A DNA stretch of 64,000 nt from contig JADJWQ010000006.1 in the NCBI GenBank assembly GCA_016716265.1, forward strand, positions 558,001 through 622,000, given 5' to 3'. Numbering within the stretch: the stretch's first letter is position 1; every line of letters begins with the position of its first letter. Shown here piece after piece: positions 1 through 7,200 of this stretch. The position numbers were made by a program, and so were the translations under genes. A model generated the notes under the pieces. That model saw only the letters and a list, made by a program, of their open reading frames with translations, had not been told where the DNA came from and did no database searches. The stretch comes from Planctomycetota bacterium. GTDB lineage: Bacteria; Planctomycetota; UBA1135; UBA2386.

Positions 1-23
1 TTGCTGGCCAAGCGGTCAACTTC

Positions 24-398
24 GTGACCGCCGCCGCTGGCTCGAAGCGAGAGGCGTGCCTCGAGCGGCTATGGATAACGCCCGTAAGTCATTATGCAAA
101 AAATGTAGTTATATCGATATTGGTAGTTACGATCGTGTTGGTCCCGGACGCGTCGAGGTTGCATCCCGGGCCGCTGACGCACGATCCCGTCGCGGGCCAG
201 GTGCCCATCGAGATGCCGTCGCCGATCGCCGTCGGGGAGGCGATCGCGTCCGGCCTGCCGCCCCCGACTGGGGTTCCCGCGTTCGATCCGGGCTGGTGGC
301 GCGAGCCGACCGAGGCCGTCCTGCAGTTGGCACCAGAGGCGCTGCCAACGCGAAGGTGGCTCATCATCGTGATTCGGGAGGAGCCGGAAGTGGGCTAG
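24..398 (+). CDS. Hypothetical short protein, doubtful
   Basis: This 124-codon frame opens with GTG and ends at TAG. I do not recognise the product. The later part, with a Pro-rich stretch, a GWWREP motif and a hydrophobic LIIVI segment near the end, reads more like protein than the opposite frames do. The first 40 codons cross an AT-rich block at about 70-135 that is unlike the rest of the window. After the TAG the same frame stays open for 20 more codons, with plausible composition (RDDGARILEV), up to a TGA at about 459-461. That could mean a damaged gene or a wrong frame choice. No ribosome binding site is evident. Confidence 0.25.
   Translation: MTAAAGSKREACLERLWITPVSHYAKNVVISILVVTIVLVPDASRLHPGPLTHDPVAGQVPIEMPSPIAVGEAIASGLPPPTGVPAFDPGWWREPTEAVLQLAPEALPTRRWLIIVIREEPEVG
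70..135. other. AT-rich block at the left end
   Basis: About 65 bases containing runs such as GCAAAAAATG and TTATATCGATATTGG are strongly AT-rich in a window of about 70% GC. Such a patch may mark recently acquired DNA, an integration junction or a promoter region. No clean repeat or gene assignment can be made here. Confidence 0.45.
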
Positions 399-625
399 CA
401 GCAGCGCGACGACGGCGCACGGATCCTCGAGGTCGACCTGGCCGCGCTGCTCGAGGGCTGAGCGGCTGCAGGCTGCGCCCGCCGTCGCCCGGTTGCCGAT
501 GGCCAGGCGCAGCGCCCGGACGCGACAGCGGGCCGCCTGCGGCGCCTGGCTCGATCCTGCGGGCAAGCCGCCCGTTGACTCTGCCGCGCCGCTGCGGGAC
601 GCTTCGACGGCCCGAAGGAGGACCG

Positions 626-1156
626 ATGCGCTTCGCTGTTCTCGTGCTCGCTTCGCTGCTCGGCGCTGTCTCCGCCGCTGCGCAGGTCAACCAGCCGACG
701 CTTCAATTCGGCGACTTCTCGACCGATGCCTACTACAGCGTCGAGGTGCGCTACAGCCAGCCCGTGCTGGTGCTCGTCGCGCGCGGTGGCAACATCCACA
801 TTCAGTTCGGTGCAGGGCCTCATGCACCGCCCGGAATGCGGGTTCGCCTGCGCATGATCGAATCCGCTTCGCTCGTCGATCAACCGTGCCTCGCCGGGTG
901 TGCTCTCTACCTGCAGAACCAGCACGACTTCGCCCACCGAATCGTCGACGTGGATACGGTCGGGTTCCATGTTCGGCCATCCGGCGGCTGGCCGATCTTC
1001 GAGAACGACTCCGGCGGGATCCTGTACTACAACCCCTACTACTGCACGGAATACGACCCCGTGCTCGGGTGCGCGCCGTTCTGGTGGACCGGGCAGCCTC
1101 GCTGCCAGTGTGGGCCGATCGGCGTCGCGATGGTCTGCACCATCGAGCTCTACTGA
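626..1156 (+). CDS. Secreted hypothetical protein, tandem paralogue A
   Basis: A 176-residue protein of unknown function. It has a signal peptide of about 20 residues ending SAAAQ, so it should be exported. The start is set by a strong AAGGAGG at 615-621, four bases before the ATG. The mature part begins with an FGDF motif, then SVEVRYSQ and QPVLVLVA, and ends in a Cys-rich tail (YYC, GC, RCQC, VC) closing with IELY. It is directly followed by paralogue B at 1172, which shares the same order of motifs, so the two arose by duplication and are probably co-transcribed. The Cys pairs suggest disulfides in the exported protein. No enzyme motif is seen. Confidence 0.8.
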   Translation: MRFAVLVLASLLGAVSAAAQVNQPTLQFGDFSTDAYYSVEVRYSQPVLVLVARGGNIHIQFGAGPHAPPGMRVRLRMIESASLVDQPCLAGCALYLQNQHDFAHRIVDVDTVGFHVRPSGGWPIFENDSGGILYYNPYYCTEYDPVLGCAPFWWTGQPRCQCGPIGVAMVCTIELY

Positions 1157-1171
1157 CCGAAGGAGGATCCG

Positions 1172-1693
1172 ATGCGGTTCGCCTCTGTCGCGCTCTCCTT
1201 GCTGCTCGCCGCTGCGCCGGTCAGCGCGCAGACTCAACACGTGTTCGGCGACTTCTGGACCGAGAACGCCGTCTCCGTCGAGGTTCGTTTCGCGCAGCCC
1301 GTGCTGGTGCTCGTCGCGCTCGGAGGGCGGATCTACTTCGAGTTCGGGGCCCCGCCCGGCTACACGGGACCGCGCGTGCGGCTGCAGCTCCTTGAGTCTG
1401 CAACGCTCGTCAACACACCGGCTCAGCAAGGCTGCGCGCTCTACGTCGTCGGTCCGGGCGACGTGGGGACTCGACTAGCCAACGTCGATCAAGCGGGCTT
1501 CAATCTCGCGCTCGCGCCGAACACTGGCTACCGGTACTATGGGTCGCTCTCGGTCTGGCACAGCAGCCCGTATCTGTGCATGAGCCTCCCGGGTCCAGCC
1601 GAGGGCTGCCTCCCGAGGGACCCGAACGGCGTCTACGGCTGCCAGGCCGATCTCCTCGGCGCCGCGCTGGTGTTCGCGGTCGAGCTCTACTGA
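1172..1693 (+). CDS. Secreted hypothetical protein, tandem paralogue B
   Basis: A 173-residue paralogue of the preceding gene. The signal peptide of about 20 residues ends PVSAQ. FGDF, SVEVRFAQ and QPVLVLVA follow in the same order, and the protein ends in a Cys-containing tail (YLC, GC, GCQ) and VELY. Only 15 bases separate it from paralogue A. Its leader repeats the upstream one almost exactly (ACCGAAGGAGG before the ATG), so the duplicated unit included the ribosome binding site. Function is unknown. Export and disulfide bonding are inferred from the signal peptide and the conserved Cys positions. Confidence 0.8.
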   Translation: MRFASVALSLLLAAAPVSAQTQHVFGDFWTENAVSVEVRFAQPVLVLVALGGRIYFEFGAPPGYTGPRVRLQLLESATLVNTPAQQGCALYVVGPGDVGTRLANVDQAGFNLALAPNTGYRYYGSLSVWHSSPYLCMSLPGPAEGCLPRDPNGVYGCQADLLGAALVFAVELY

Positions 1694-1735
1694 CGGCGAG
1701 ACGGCCGGGCGCGGATCGTCGCGGTAGGCTTCGGA

Positions 1736-1930
1736 GTGAGCCCGAAGCCCGAGCCGCTGCCCGATCTCATCGAGCGGATCCGCCGCGAGCGCCGGCTACC
1801 GGACCGCGACGACATCCGGGCCGCGCTGACCCGCGCCTACCTCGCCGGCTGGCGCGACGGGCGGCGCGAGGAACGGCGACGAGCCCGAGTCGCGCAGCGC
1901 GGCGAGCAGCGTGACGAGCGCGAGGGCTGA
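1736..1930 (+). CDS. Small highly charged hypothetical protein
   Basis: A 64-residue protein starting at GTG, 42 bases after paralogue B. It is rich in Arg and Glu (LAGWRDGRREER), has no signal peptide and no recognised domain. Size and composition match small accessory or phage genes, and it lies among other short genes of that kind. The start is not supported by a strong ribosome binding site, so the call depends mainly on position and protein-like composition. Confidence 0.4.
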   Translation: MSPKPEPLPDLIERIRRERRLPDRDDIRAALTRAYLAGWRDGRREERRRARVAQRGEQRDEREG

Positions 1931-2034
1931 CGCTGCGAGCTGCTCGGCGCGACCTGGCGCGAGCCCGATGCACGCATCTCGGCGAGCTGCGCGATAATGC
2001 GCCGCACGCCCGCGGGGAAGCGGGGCAGCCCACT

Positions 2035-2292
2035 ATGCAAGCCGATACCGCAATGAGCGCCGCCGACCTGGCCTGCGCGCTCGGTCCGTTCTCGAACGCA
2101 TCCGACGTCGCGAACGCCGCGCTCGCCATCACCGACGGATTCGTCGCCGGCGAGATCGAGGCCGACGGCGCGAGCGAGACGCTGCGCGTCCTGAATCTCG
2201 CGCTTGACCTGCTGAGCCGTGCGACCGAGCTTGACCTGGCCGAGCGAGTCGCTGCGCTCGAGGCGCTGGCCGCGGAGGGCGGCGCGGAGTGA
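2035..2292 (+). CDS. Small acidic hypothetical protein in phage-like cluster
   Basis: An 85-residue acidic, Ala- and Leu-rich, probably all-helical protein with no signal peptide. Its stop overlaps the GTG start of the next gene (GTGA at 2289-2292), which implies translational coupling. The partner begins like DUF5681 proteins, which often sit beside terminase genes in phage-related regions. This gene may therefore belong to the same packaging or mobile cluster, but its own function is unknown. Confidence 0.5.
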   Translation: MQADTAMSAADLACALGPFSNASDVANAALAITDGFVAGEIEADGASETLRVLNLALDLLSRATELDLAERVAALEALAAEGGAE

Positions 2293-2645
2293 CGCTCGAG
2301 GGCGACAGCGAGCGCGACCAGCGCGGCCCATTCAGACGGGGCAATCGGGGCGGACCCGGTAAACCGCACCCGCGCCGCGCCGCCGAGGATCAGCGGGCGA
2401 TCCGCGAGGCGATCGCACCCGCCGACCTGGCGCGCGTTCTCGTCGCGCTGCGCGACCTGGCGCTGGACGCTGCCGCATCCGGCGCCGATCGCATCGCCGC
2501 GGCGCGCGCGCTGCTCGATCGGGTCGCCGGCCGACCTCGGGAAGCTGCGGCGCCGATCGACGTCGACACGCGCTGGCTGCAAGCGCATGGTTGCCTCTCT
2601 GGCCGCGGCAGCGTGGTGAAGGCTGGCCCGACGCAATCCGGATGA
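2289..2645 (+). CDS. DUF5681-like small protein (phage or mobile-element type)
   Basis: A 118-residue protein with GTG start, overlapping the previous stop by four bases. The N-terminus has the pattern of DUF5681 proteins, an aromatic-Arg-Gly-Asn start followed by GGPGKPHPR. A helical stretch follows (about residues 38-85) of the sort seen in small terminase-like proteins of phages and integrated elements, with IAPADLARVL and ARALLDRVAGRP. The last 20 residues look less typical. No large terminase follows in the next 600 bases, so the cluster seems truncated. The family call rests on the N-terminal motif and overall layout. Confidence 0.5.
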   Translation: MTLEGDSERDQRGPFRRGNRGGPGKPHPRRAAEDQRAIREAIAPADLARVLVALRDLALDAAASGADRIAAARALLDRVAGRPREAAAPIDVDTRWLQAHGCLSGRGSVVKAGPTQSG

Positions 2646-3263
2646 CCGGAGCCGCAGCGAGCCACCCGGGACCACGTTGCCGTCGCGCCGAATGTCTCGG
2701 TGCGCGAGCGGTTCGTGTTGCTGCGGGCAGTTGCTCACATCGCCACAGCAGCATGCCTGCCACCTCCTGCGGTGGCTGCGCTGGCCGAGGATTCGGCCAC
2801 CCGCCGGGCGGGATCGTCACCGATCCGCGCACCCTGGGAGGATCCTGGAACACCTCGGCCTGCGGTCCGGGTTCCCACCGCTGGCAGCGGCTCGCGCGCC
2901 GCCGGGCTCAGGAGATCTCGGCTTCTCATGAAGCACTGCGAGTCGGTCGCGTGGGCTCGCAACTCCGGTCGCGACGCGCCTGCGGTCTGCCCGCAGCCCT
3001 CGCTGGGCTCCCCGCACCGGCAGGACTCCGAGTCTCGGGCCTCCTGGCCTGCGCCGCGGATCGTCCGGATCCGCCCGGGGATCGACCGCGACAACTCCGC
3101 CACGGCAACAGCGGACGTCGCGTCGCTCCTACGCGAGTCGGGTTCACGACCGCGCGTCCGAAGGTGCAACGCTGCGGATCCGTCGGCGCCGCGAAGATCC
3201 GATCGTCGTCGCCGACCGGACCCGACGGTCCGCCGAGCGAAGACCGCGCCGAGCGGCCGTGAA
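2646..3263. other. Non-coding or decayed stretch between the phage-like genes and tRNA-Met
   Basis: About 620 bases. Several long frames are open on both strands, but all have the Arg/Ser/Pro-rich composition of out-of-frame high-GC DNA. A short stretch near 2695-2800 (VRERFVLLRAVAHI in one frame) is mildly protein-like and could be the remains of a gene following the DUF5681-like gene. No repeat of the tRNA 3' end was found here. I can support no gene. Confidence 0.5.
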
Positions 3264-3337
3264 TAGCGGGAGCCGGACTTGAACCGGCGACCTTGGCCTT
3301 ATGAAGACCCTGCTCTAACCGACTGAGCTATCCCGCC
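3264..3337 (-). tRNA. tRNA-Met (anticodon CAT)
   Basis: A complete cloverleaf reads on the minus strand. The acceptor arm is GGCGGGA with TCCCGCT (first pair G-T), the D arm is GCTC/GAGC, the anticodon loop is TTCATAA giving CAT, and the T arm is GCCGG-TTCAAGT-CCGGC. CCA is not encoded. CAT could also serve tRNA-Ile2 after lysidine modification, which sequence alone does not settle. The 3' end faces the accessory segment at 1-3260, the usual side for elements integrated at tRNA genes. Confidence 0.9.
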
Positions 3338-3354
3338 ACGATTTCGGGCTGGGG

Positions 3355-3382
3355 AGTCTAGCCGGTCGGTGGCTCGGCGCAA
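3355..3382 (-). promoter_or_regulatory. Probable promoter of tRNA-Met
   Basis: On the minus strand TTGCGC (3377-3382) is followed after 16 bases by TAGACT (3355-3360), about 17 bases before the tRNA. The tRNA-Ala gene has the same arrangement with TTGACC and TAGGCT, which supports a housekeeping-sigma promoter. Confidence 0.5.
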
Positions 3383-3437
3383 GCGCGGAGTCGCCGCGGC
3401 CGACGCCGACCGCGGCGGATCCCGGCGACAGGCGTGA

Positions 3438-5738
3438 TCAGAGGGTCGAGGACACGATCGCGAGGAGCCAGTCGGGGAACACCGTGAAGTCGGCGGCGCG
3501 ACCGAGCTCCGCGAGGCGGCGCGAGGGGTCCTCGTCGAGGACGAGGCCGAGGGCGGCGAGGAGCGCGCCGCGCTCGCGGGCCGTGAGGTCGTCGCGGTCG
3601 AGCTCCCCGCGCAGGGCACGCCAGGCGGCCCGGCCGCCGAGGCGACCGAGCGCCGTCGCGACGCGGGCGCGTTCGAGCGGCGTGGTCGCCGCGCGCAGGC
3701 CCGCGACGATGCGCCCGGCGTCGGCCGGGTCGCCGAGGTAGCCGAGCACCTCCGCGGCGACCGCGCGCGCGTACGGGCACGAGTCGGAGCCGAGCTGGGT
3801 GCGCAGCGCCTCGGCGACCTCGGGGCGACCGATCAGCGCGAGCGCCTCGGCCGCGGTAGCGCGGGACAGCGAGCTGCCGCCGTGCGCGACGACGTCGAGC
3901 AGCAGGTCGAGGGCCGCGGCGTCCCGGCCGAGCCCCATCGCGAGCAGGTAGGCGTCGGCCTGGTCCCGGTTCTTCTCGTCGGCCCAGGCGGCGCGCACGC
4001 GCTCGGCGACGAGCGGGTCGCCGGTCTCGCGGTTCCAGATGCCGAGCGCGAGCGCGGCCCACGCGCGCAGCGGCTTGCGACCGTCGCCGAGCTGCTCGAG
4101 CAGGAAGTCCCGCGCGGGCTTGCCGTCGTGCATGCCGATCGCGAGCAGCATGGTCGCCCGCGTGAACAGCTCCTTCTCGAGCTCGAAGCCGGTCATCAGG
4201 CTCGGCAATGCGAGGTCCTCGTGGCTGCGGCCGAGCGCGAACGCCGCCGAGCGCCGCAACGTCAGCTCGCGGCCGGCGAGCGCCTCGAGCACCGGCCTGC
4301 GGGCCGCCCGGTCGGCGAAGTCGACATCGAGCACGGCCCGGCTGCGCAATGCAATGCCGCGATCCTGGTCGCGCAGCAGGCCGGCGCGCAGATCCTCGAA
4401 GCCCGCGGCACCCGACAGCTCCGCGTACAGCAGCGCGGCGGTCGCGATGCGCTCACCTTCCTCACCGCCGGTGCGGTCGACCAGCGCGCGCACCAGCCCG
4501 TCGTGCACGGCGGGTGCGCCGACGCGGCGCGCGAGACCGAGCGCGACGATCGCGACCGGACGCACGAACGCCGACACCTGCGGCGCGCCGTCGCCCGCGA
4601 GCGAACCGTCGAGCGCGAGGCGCGACAGTGCGAGCACGGCACGCGCGTGCCGGCCGGCCGCACCGAGCGCGAGGATCGCCTCGTTGCGCACGCCGCGGTT
4701 CGGGTCGTCGAGCAACGCCAGCATCGGCTCGAGGTCGGCGGCCGTCGCGATGCGGCCCAGCGCGACGACCGCCGCGGCGCGCACCGCCGCGTCGTCGTGC
4801 TGCAGCGCCGCGCGCAGCAGCTCGCGCGCGGCGTCGCGTTCGGCCGGGCCGAACGGCGCAGGCGCGAGCGAGATCGAGTCGTCGCCGCCGGTCACCGGTC
4901 CGGCGACCGGGTCGAGCCCGCGCAGCCGGCGCACCCGCGCGTTCGTCTCGTCGAGGTGGAAGGCGCGATTGAACCGCCACCACTCCTGCCAGGTCTCGGC
5001 GGCGAGCAGCTCGCCGAGCGGCACGCCGCCGGCCGGCGTCGTGGGACCGGCCGCCGGGCGCGGCGCGGCCGGCACGGGACGGCCGCCGGCCGCGCCACCA
5101 CCGGCGCCGGCCCCGGAGGTCCCGCCGCGCGGCCCCGCCGGCACCGGCTCGACCGCACTCCACGGCGTCGGCATCTCGAGGCTGGGGATCGTCACGTCCT
5201 CGGGCAGCGTGCGCGGGACCGTCGGTGGCTGCGCCGGCCCGCCCGACCGACCGGGCTCGCCGCGCCACGACCCGCCGCCACCGATGCTCGGCGCCTGGAT
5301 GCGCGCCGCTTCCCACAGCGTGAGCCCGTGTGCAGCGAGCCACGCGGCGAGCCGCGGGTCGCCCTCGAGCTCCGCGACCCAGACGTGGTTCGCGGCGGTC
5401 GCGACGTCCAGCGTCAGCTCGGGTCGACCGGTGCGGTCGAGCAGCCACGCGACCGCGCAGCGACGCCCGCCGGCGTCGACGAAGTACGGCATGTTCATGC
5501 CGGGGAAGTCGAGGTTCACGCCGAAGCGCTCGGCAATGCGGTACGCATGCAGCTCGTCGAGGACGGCCGCGCGGGCCGCGCGAGTCGCCGCATCGAGGTG
5601 TGCCACCGAGCGCGCGCGCAGCTCGCGCTCGACACGCTCGTAGTGCGTGCGCGGGCCGGCGAGGACGTCGCCGTCGTCCTGCGCGGCCACGCTGGCCGCG
5701 AGCAGGCCCACGGCGGGAAGGAGGGACAGGTGCTTCAC
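3438..5738 (-). CDS. Secreted HEAT-repeat protein with N-terminal conserved domain
   Basis: A 766-residue exported protein with GTG start and a signal peptide ending VAAQ at residue 20. Residues about 30-150 form a conserved N-terminal domain with PYFVDAGGRRCAVAWLL, ANHVWVAELEG and LTLWEAARIQ, a set of motifs I associate with secreted proteins of Planctomycetes and Bacteroidetes. A Gly/Pro/Ala-rich linker of about 100 residues follows. From about residue 300 to the end there is a HEAT-like solenoid (AVRAAAVVALGRIA, GVRNEAILALGAAG, LRAWAALALGIW and similar). HEAT solenoids usually bind other proteins. It is divergent from the amidohydrolase at 5970, with 231 bases between. Confidence 0.8.
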   Translation of the reverse strand: MKHLSLLPAVGLLAASVAAQDDGDVLAGPRTHYERVERELRARSVAHLDAATRAARAAVLDELHAYRIAERFGVNLDFPGMNMPYFVDAGGRRCAVAWLLDRTGRPELTLDVATAANHVWVAELEGDPRLAAWLAAHGLTLWEAARIQAPSIGGGGSWRGEPGRSGGPAQPPTVPRTLPEDVTIPSLEMPTPWSAVEPVPAGPRGGTSGAGAGGGAAGGRPVPAAPRPAAGPTTPAGGVPLGELLAAETWQEWWRFNRAFHLDETNARVRRLRGLDPVAGPVTGGDDSISLAPAPFGPAERDAARELLRAALQHDDAAVRAAAVVALGRIATAADLEPMLALLDDPNRGVRNEAILALGAAGRHARAVLALSRLALDGSLAGDGAPQVSAFVRPVAIVALGLARRVGAPAVHDGLVRALVDRTGGEEGERIATAALLYAELSGAAGFEDLRAGLLRDQDRGIALRSRAVLDVDFADRAARRPVLEALAGRELTLRRSAAFALGRSHEDLALPSLMTGFELEKELFTRATMLLAIGMHDGKPARDFLLEQLGDGRKPLRAWAALALGIWNRETGDPLVAERVRAAWADEKNRDQADAYLLAMGLGRDAAALDLLLDVVAHGGSSLSRATAAEALALIGRPEVAEALRTQLGSDSCPYARAVAAEVLGYLGDPADAGRIVAGLRAATTPLERARVATALGRLGGRAAWRALRGELDRDDLTARERGALLAALGLVLDEDPSRRLAELGRAADFTVFPDWLLAIVSSTL

Positions 5739-5969
5739 TGTGATGTCCGGGGGTTCGATGTGGAACCGGGGCGTTCGGGGCGCGCCGCGAAGCGATCGGC
5801 GTGCCCGGGTGGTCCGGGTCCGGCGATCGCGGTGCTCGCAGCCGGCGTGTTTCGCCTGCGTAGCGATGGGCGATCGCAGCCGGCTACCGGGCCGGGACTC
5901 GTGCCCGGGTCGGCGCGCGCCTCCCGAGGCCCTCGCAACGAGGTGCGCCACCCGCGAAACTCCGTCGCG

Positions 5970-7181
5970 ATGATCCGCAAGCCGCTCCTCGCCGTCGCCC
6001 TCGGCGTCGCCGCCACGGTCGGTGCCCAGACCGCGCCGCTGTTCGTCCGCGCGCCGCGCGCGTTCCCGATGGACGGGCCGCCGGTCGACGACGCCGCGAT
6101 CGTGATCGAGGACGGACGCATCACGGCATTCGGGTCGGGGCTCGAGCCGCCGCCCGGTGCCGAGGTCCACGCGTTCGACCACGGCGTGATGATGCCCGGC
6201 TTCGTCGAGCTCCATTGCCACGTCGGCGTCCCGCAGGGCGGTGACATCAACGACTCGGTGCTGCCGCACAACATGGAGCTGCGGACGCTCGACCTGCTGA
6301 TGCAGGACAGCCCGGAGCTGGAGCGCGCGATGCGCAGCGGCGTGACGACCGTGCTCGTCATCCCCGGCTCCGGCTCGACGATCGGCGGCCTCGGTACGCT
6401 GATCAAGACGGCCGGACCGTCGTTCGACGAGCGGCTCGTCCGATTCCCCGGCGCGCTGAAGATCGCGCTGCACGCGCGCGGCGGCAATCCGGCGCGCCGC
6501 GCCGGCGACCTCGGCTACGGCCGGCTCGGCCTGCACCACATGCTGAAGGTCGTGCTGCGCGACGCGCGCGACTACCACGAGGCGTGGTCCGCGTGGGAGC
6601 GCGGTGAATCGGCGACGAAGCCCGAGTTCAATCCGCGCCTCGACCCGCTGCGCGGGCTGTGGCGCCACGAGTTCCCGATCATCTTCCACGCCTACGGCCA
6701 GAACGACACGATGACCGCCGTGCGCGTCGCGCTGTGGGAGCTCGGCGCGGACATGATCATCAGCCACGGCGTCTACGACAGCTTCAAGATCGCCGACGTG
6801 CTGGCGAGCACGGGCGTGCCGATGAACATCGGACCGCGCCAGTACGAGTTCGACGAGTCCGAGTTCGTCGGCAATGCCGCCGCCCTGCAGGCGGCGGGCG
6901 TGCCGGTCTCGATCTGCACCGATGCGCCGGTCGTCGCACAGGACCAGCTCCAGCTCCAGGCCGCGATGGCGGTCCGCATGGGCCTGCCGGTCGAGTGCGC
7001 GCTGCGCGGGCTGACGATCGAGAACGCCAGGGCCGTCGGCATCGCCGACCGCGTCGGCTCGCTGACCGTCGGCAAGGACGGCGACGTCGTCGTCTTCCCC
7101 GGCGACCCGCTCGACCCCCGCAACGCCCCCCTGCTCGTCGTCGTCGATGGCCGCGTGACTTCCGATCGGTCCCGCGACTGA
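5970..7181 (+). CDS. Secreted amidohydrolase-family metal-dependent hydrolase
   Basis: A 403-residue protein with a signal peptide ending VGAQ at residue 20. The TIM-barrel amidohydrolase signature is present. The first metal pair is LHCH (His82, His84) after MMPGFVE, further metal His are likely His240 (IIFHAYG) and His266 (ISHGVYD), and Asp318 (CTDAP) is the expected catalytic Asp. The C-terminal NARAVGI and VGSLTVGKDGDVVVF segments return to the small beta domain typical of imidazolonepropionase-like members. The substrate cannot be told; a cyclic amide or dipeptide is likely. The last codons contain a partial copy of the 35-bp element found at 13309 and 33470. Confidence 0.88.
   Translation: MIRKPLLAVALGVAATVGAQTAPLFVRAPRAFPMDGPPVDDAAIVIEDGRITAFGSGLEPPPGAEVHAFDHGVMMPGFVELHCHVGVPQGGDINDSVLPHNMELRTLDLLMQDSPELERAMRSGVTTVLVIPGSGSTIGGLGTLIKTAGPSFDERLVRFPGALKIALHARGGNPARRAGDLGYGRLGLHHMLKVVLRDARDYHEAWSAWERGESATKPEFNPRLDPLRGLWRHEFPIIFHAYGQNDTMTAVRVALWELGADMIISHGVYDSFKIADVLASTGVPMNIGPRQYEFDESEFVGNAAALQAAGVPVSICTDAPVVAQDQLQLQAAMAVRMGLPVECALRGLTIENARAVGIADRVGSLTVGKDGDVVVFPGDPLDPRNAPLLVVVDGRVTSDRSRD
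7157..7176 (-). repeat. Partial copy of the 35-bp element
   Basis: GACTTCCGATCGGT followed by one mismatch and CCGCG matches the left 20 bases of the 33470 copy. It lies inside the last codons of the amidohydrolase gene and lacks the A/T-rich half. Confidence 0.45.
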
Positions 7182-7200
7182 TCCTCACACCTCGCGCCGC

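Noticed and set aside
2591..3266. Overlapping plus-strand frames between the DUF5681-like gene and tRNA-Met
   Set aside because: Composition is Arg/Ser/Pro-rich in every frame and they run into the tRNA; no start signal or domain.
3882..5969. A very long plus-strand frame upstream of the amidohydrolase (joined to it in the same frame)
   Set aside because: It runs antisense to a well-formed HEAT-repeat gene and is Arg/Gln/Gly-rich with no domain. The amidohydrolase has its own ATG and signal peptide at 5970.
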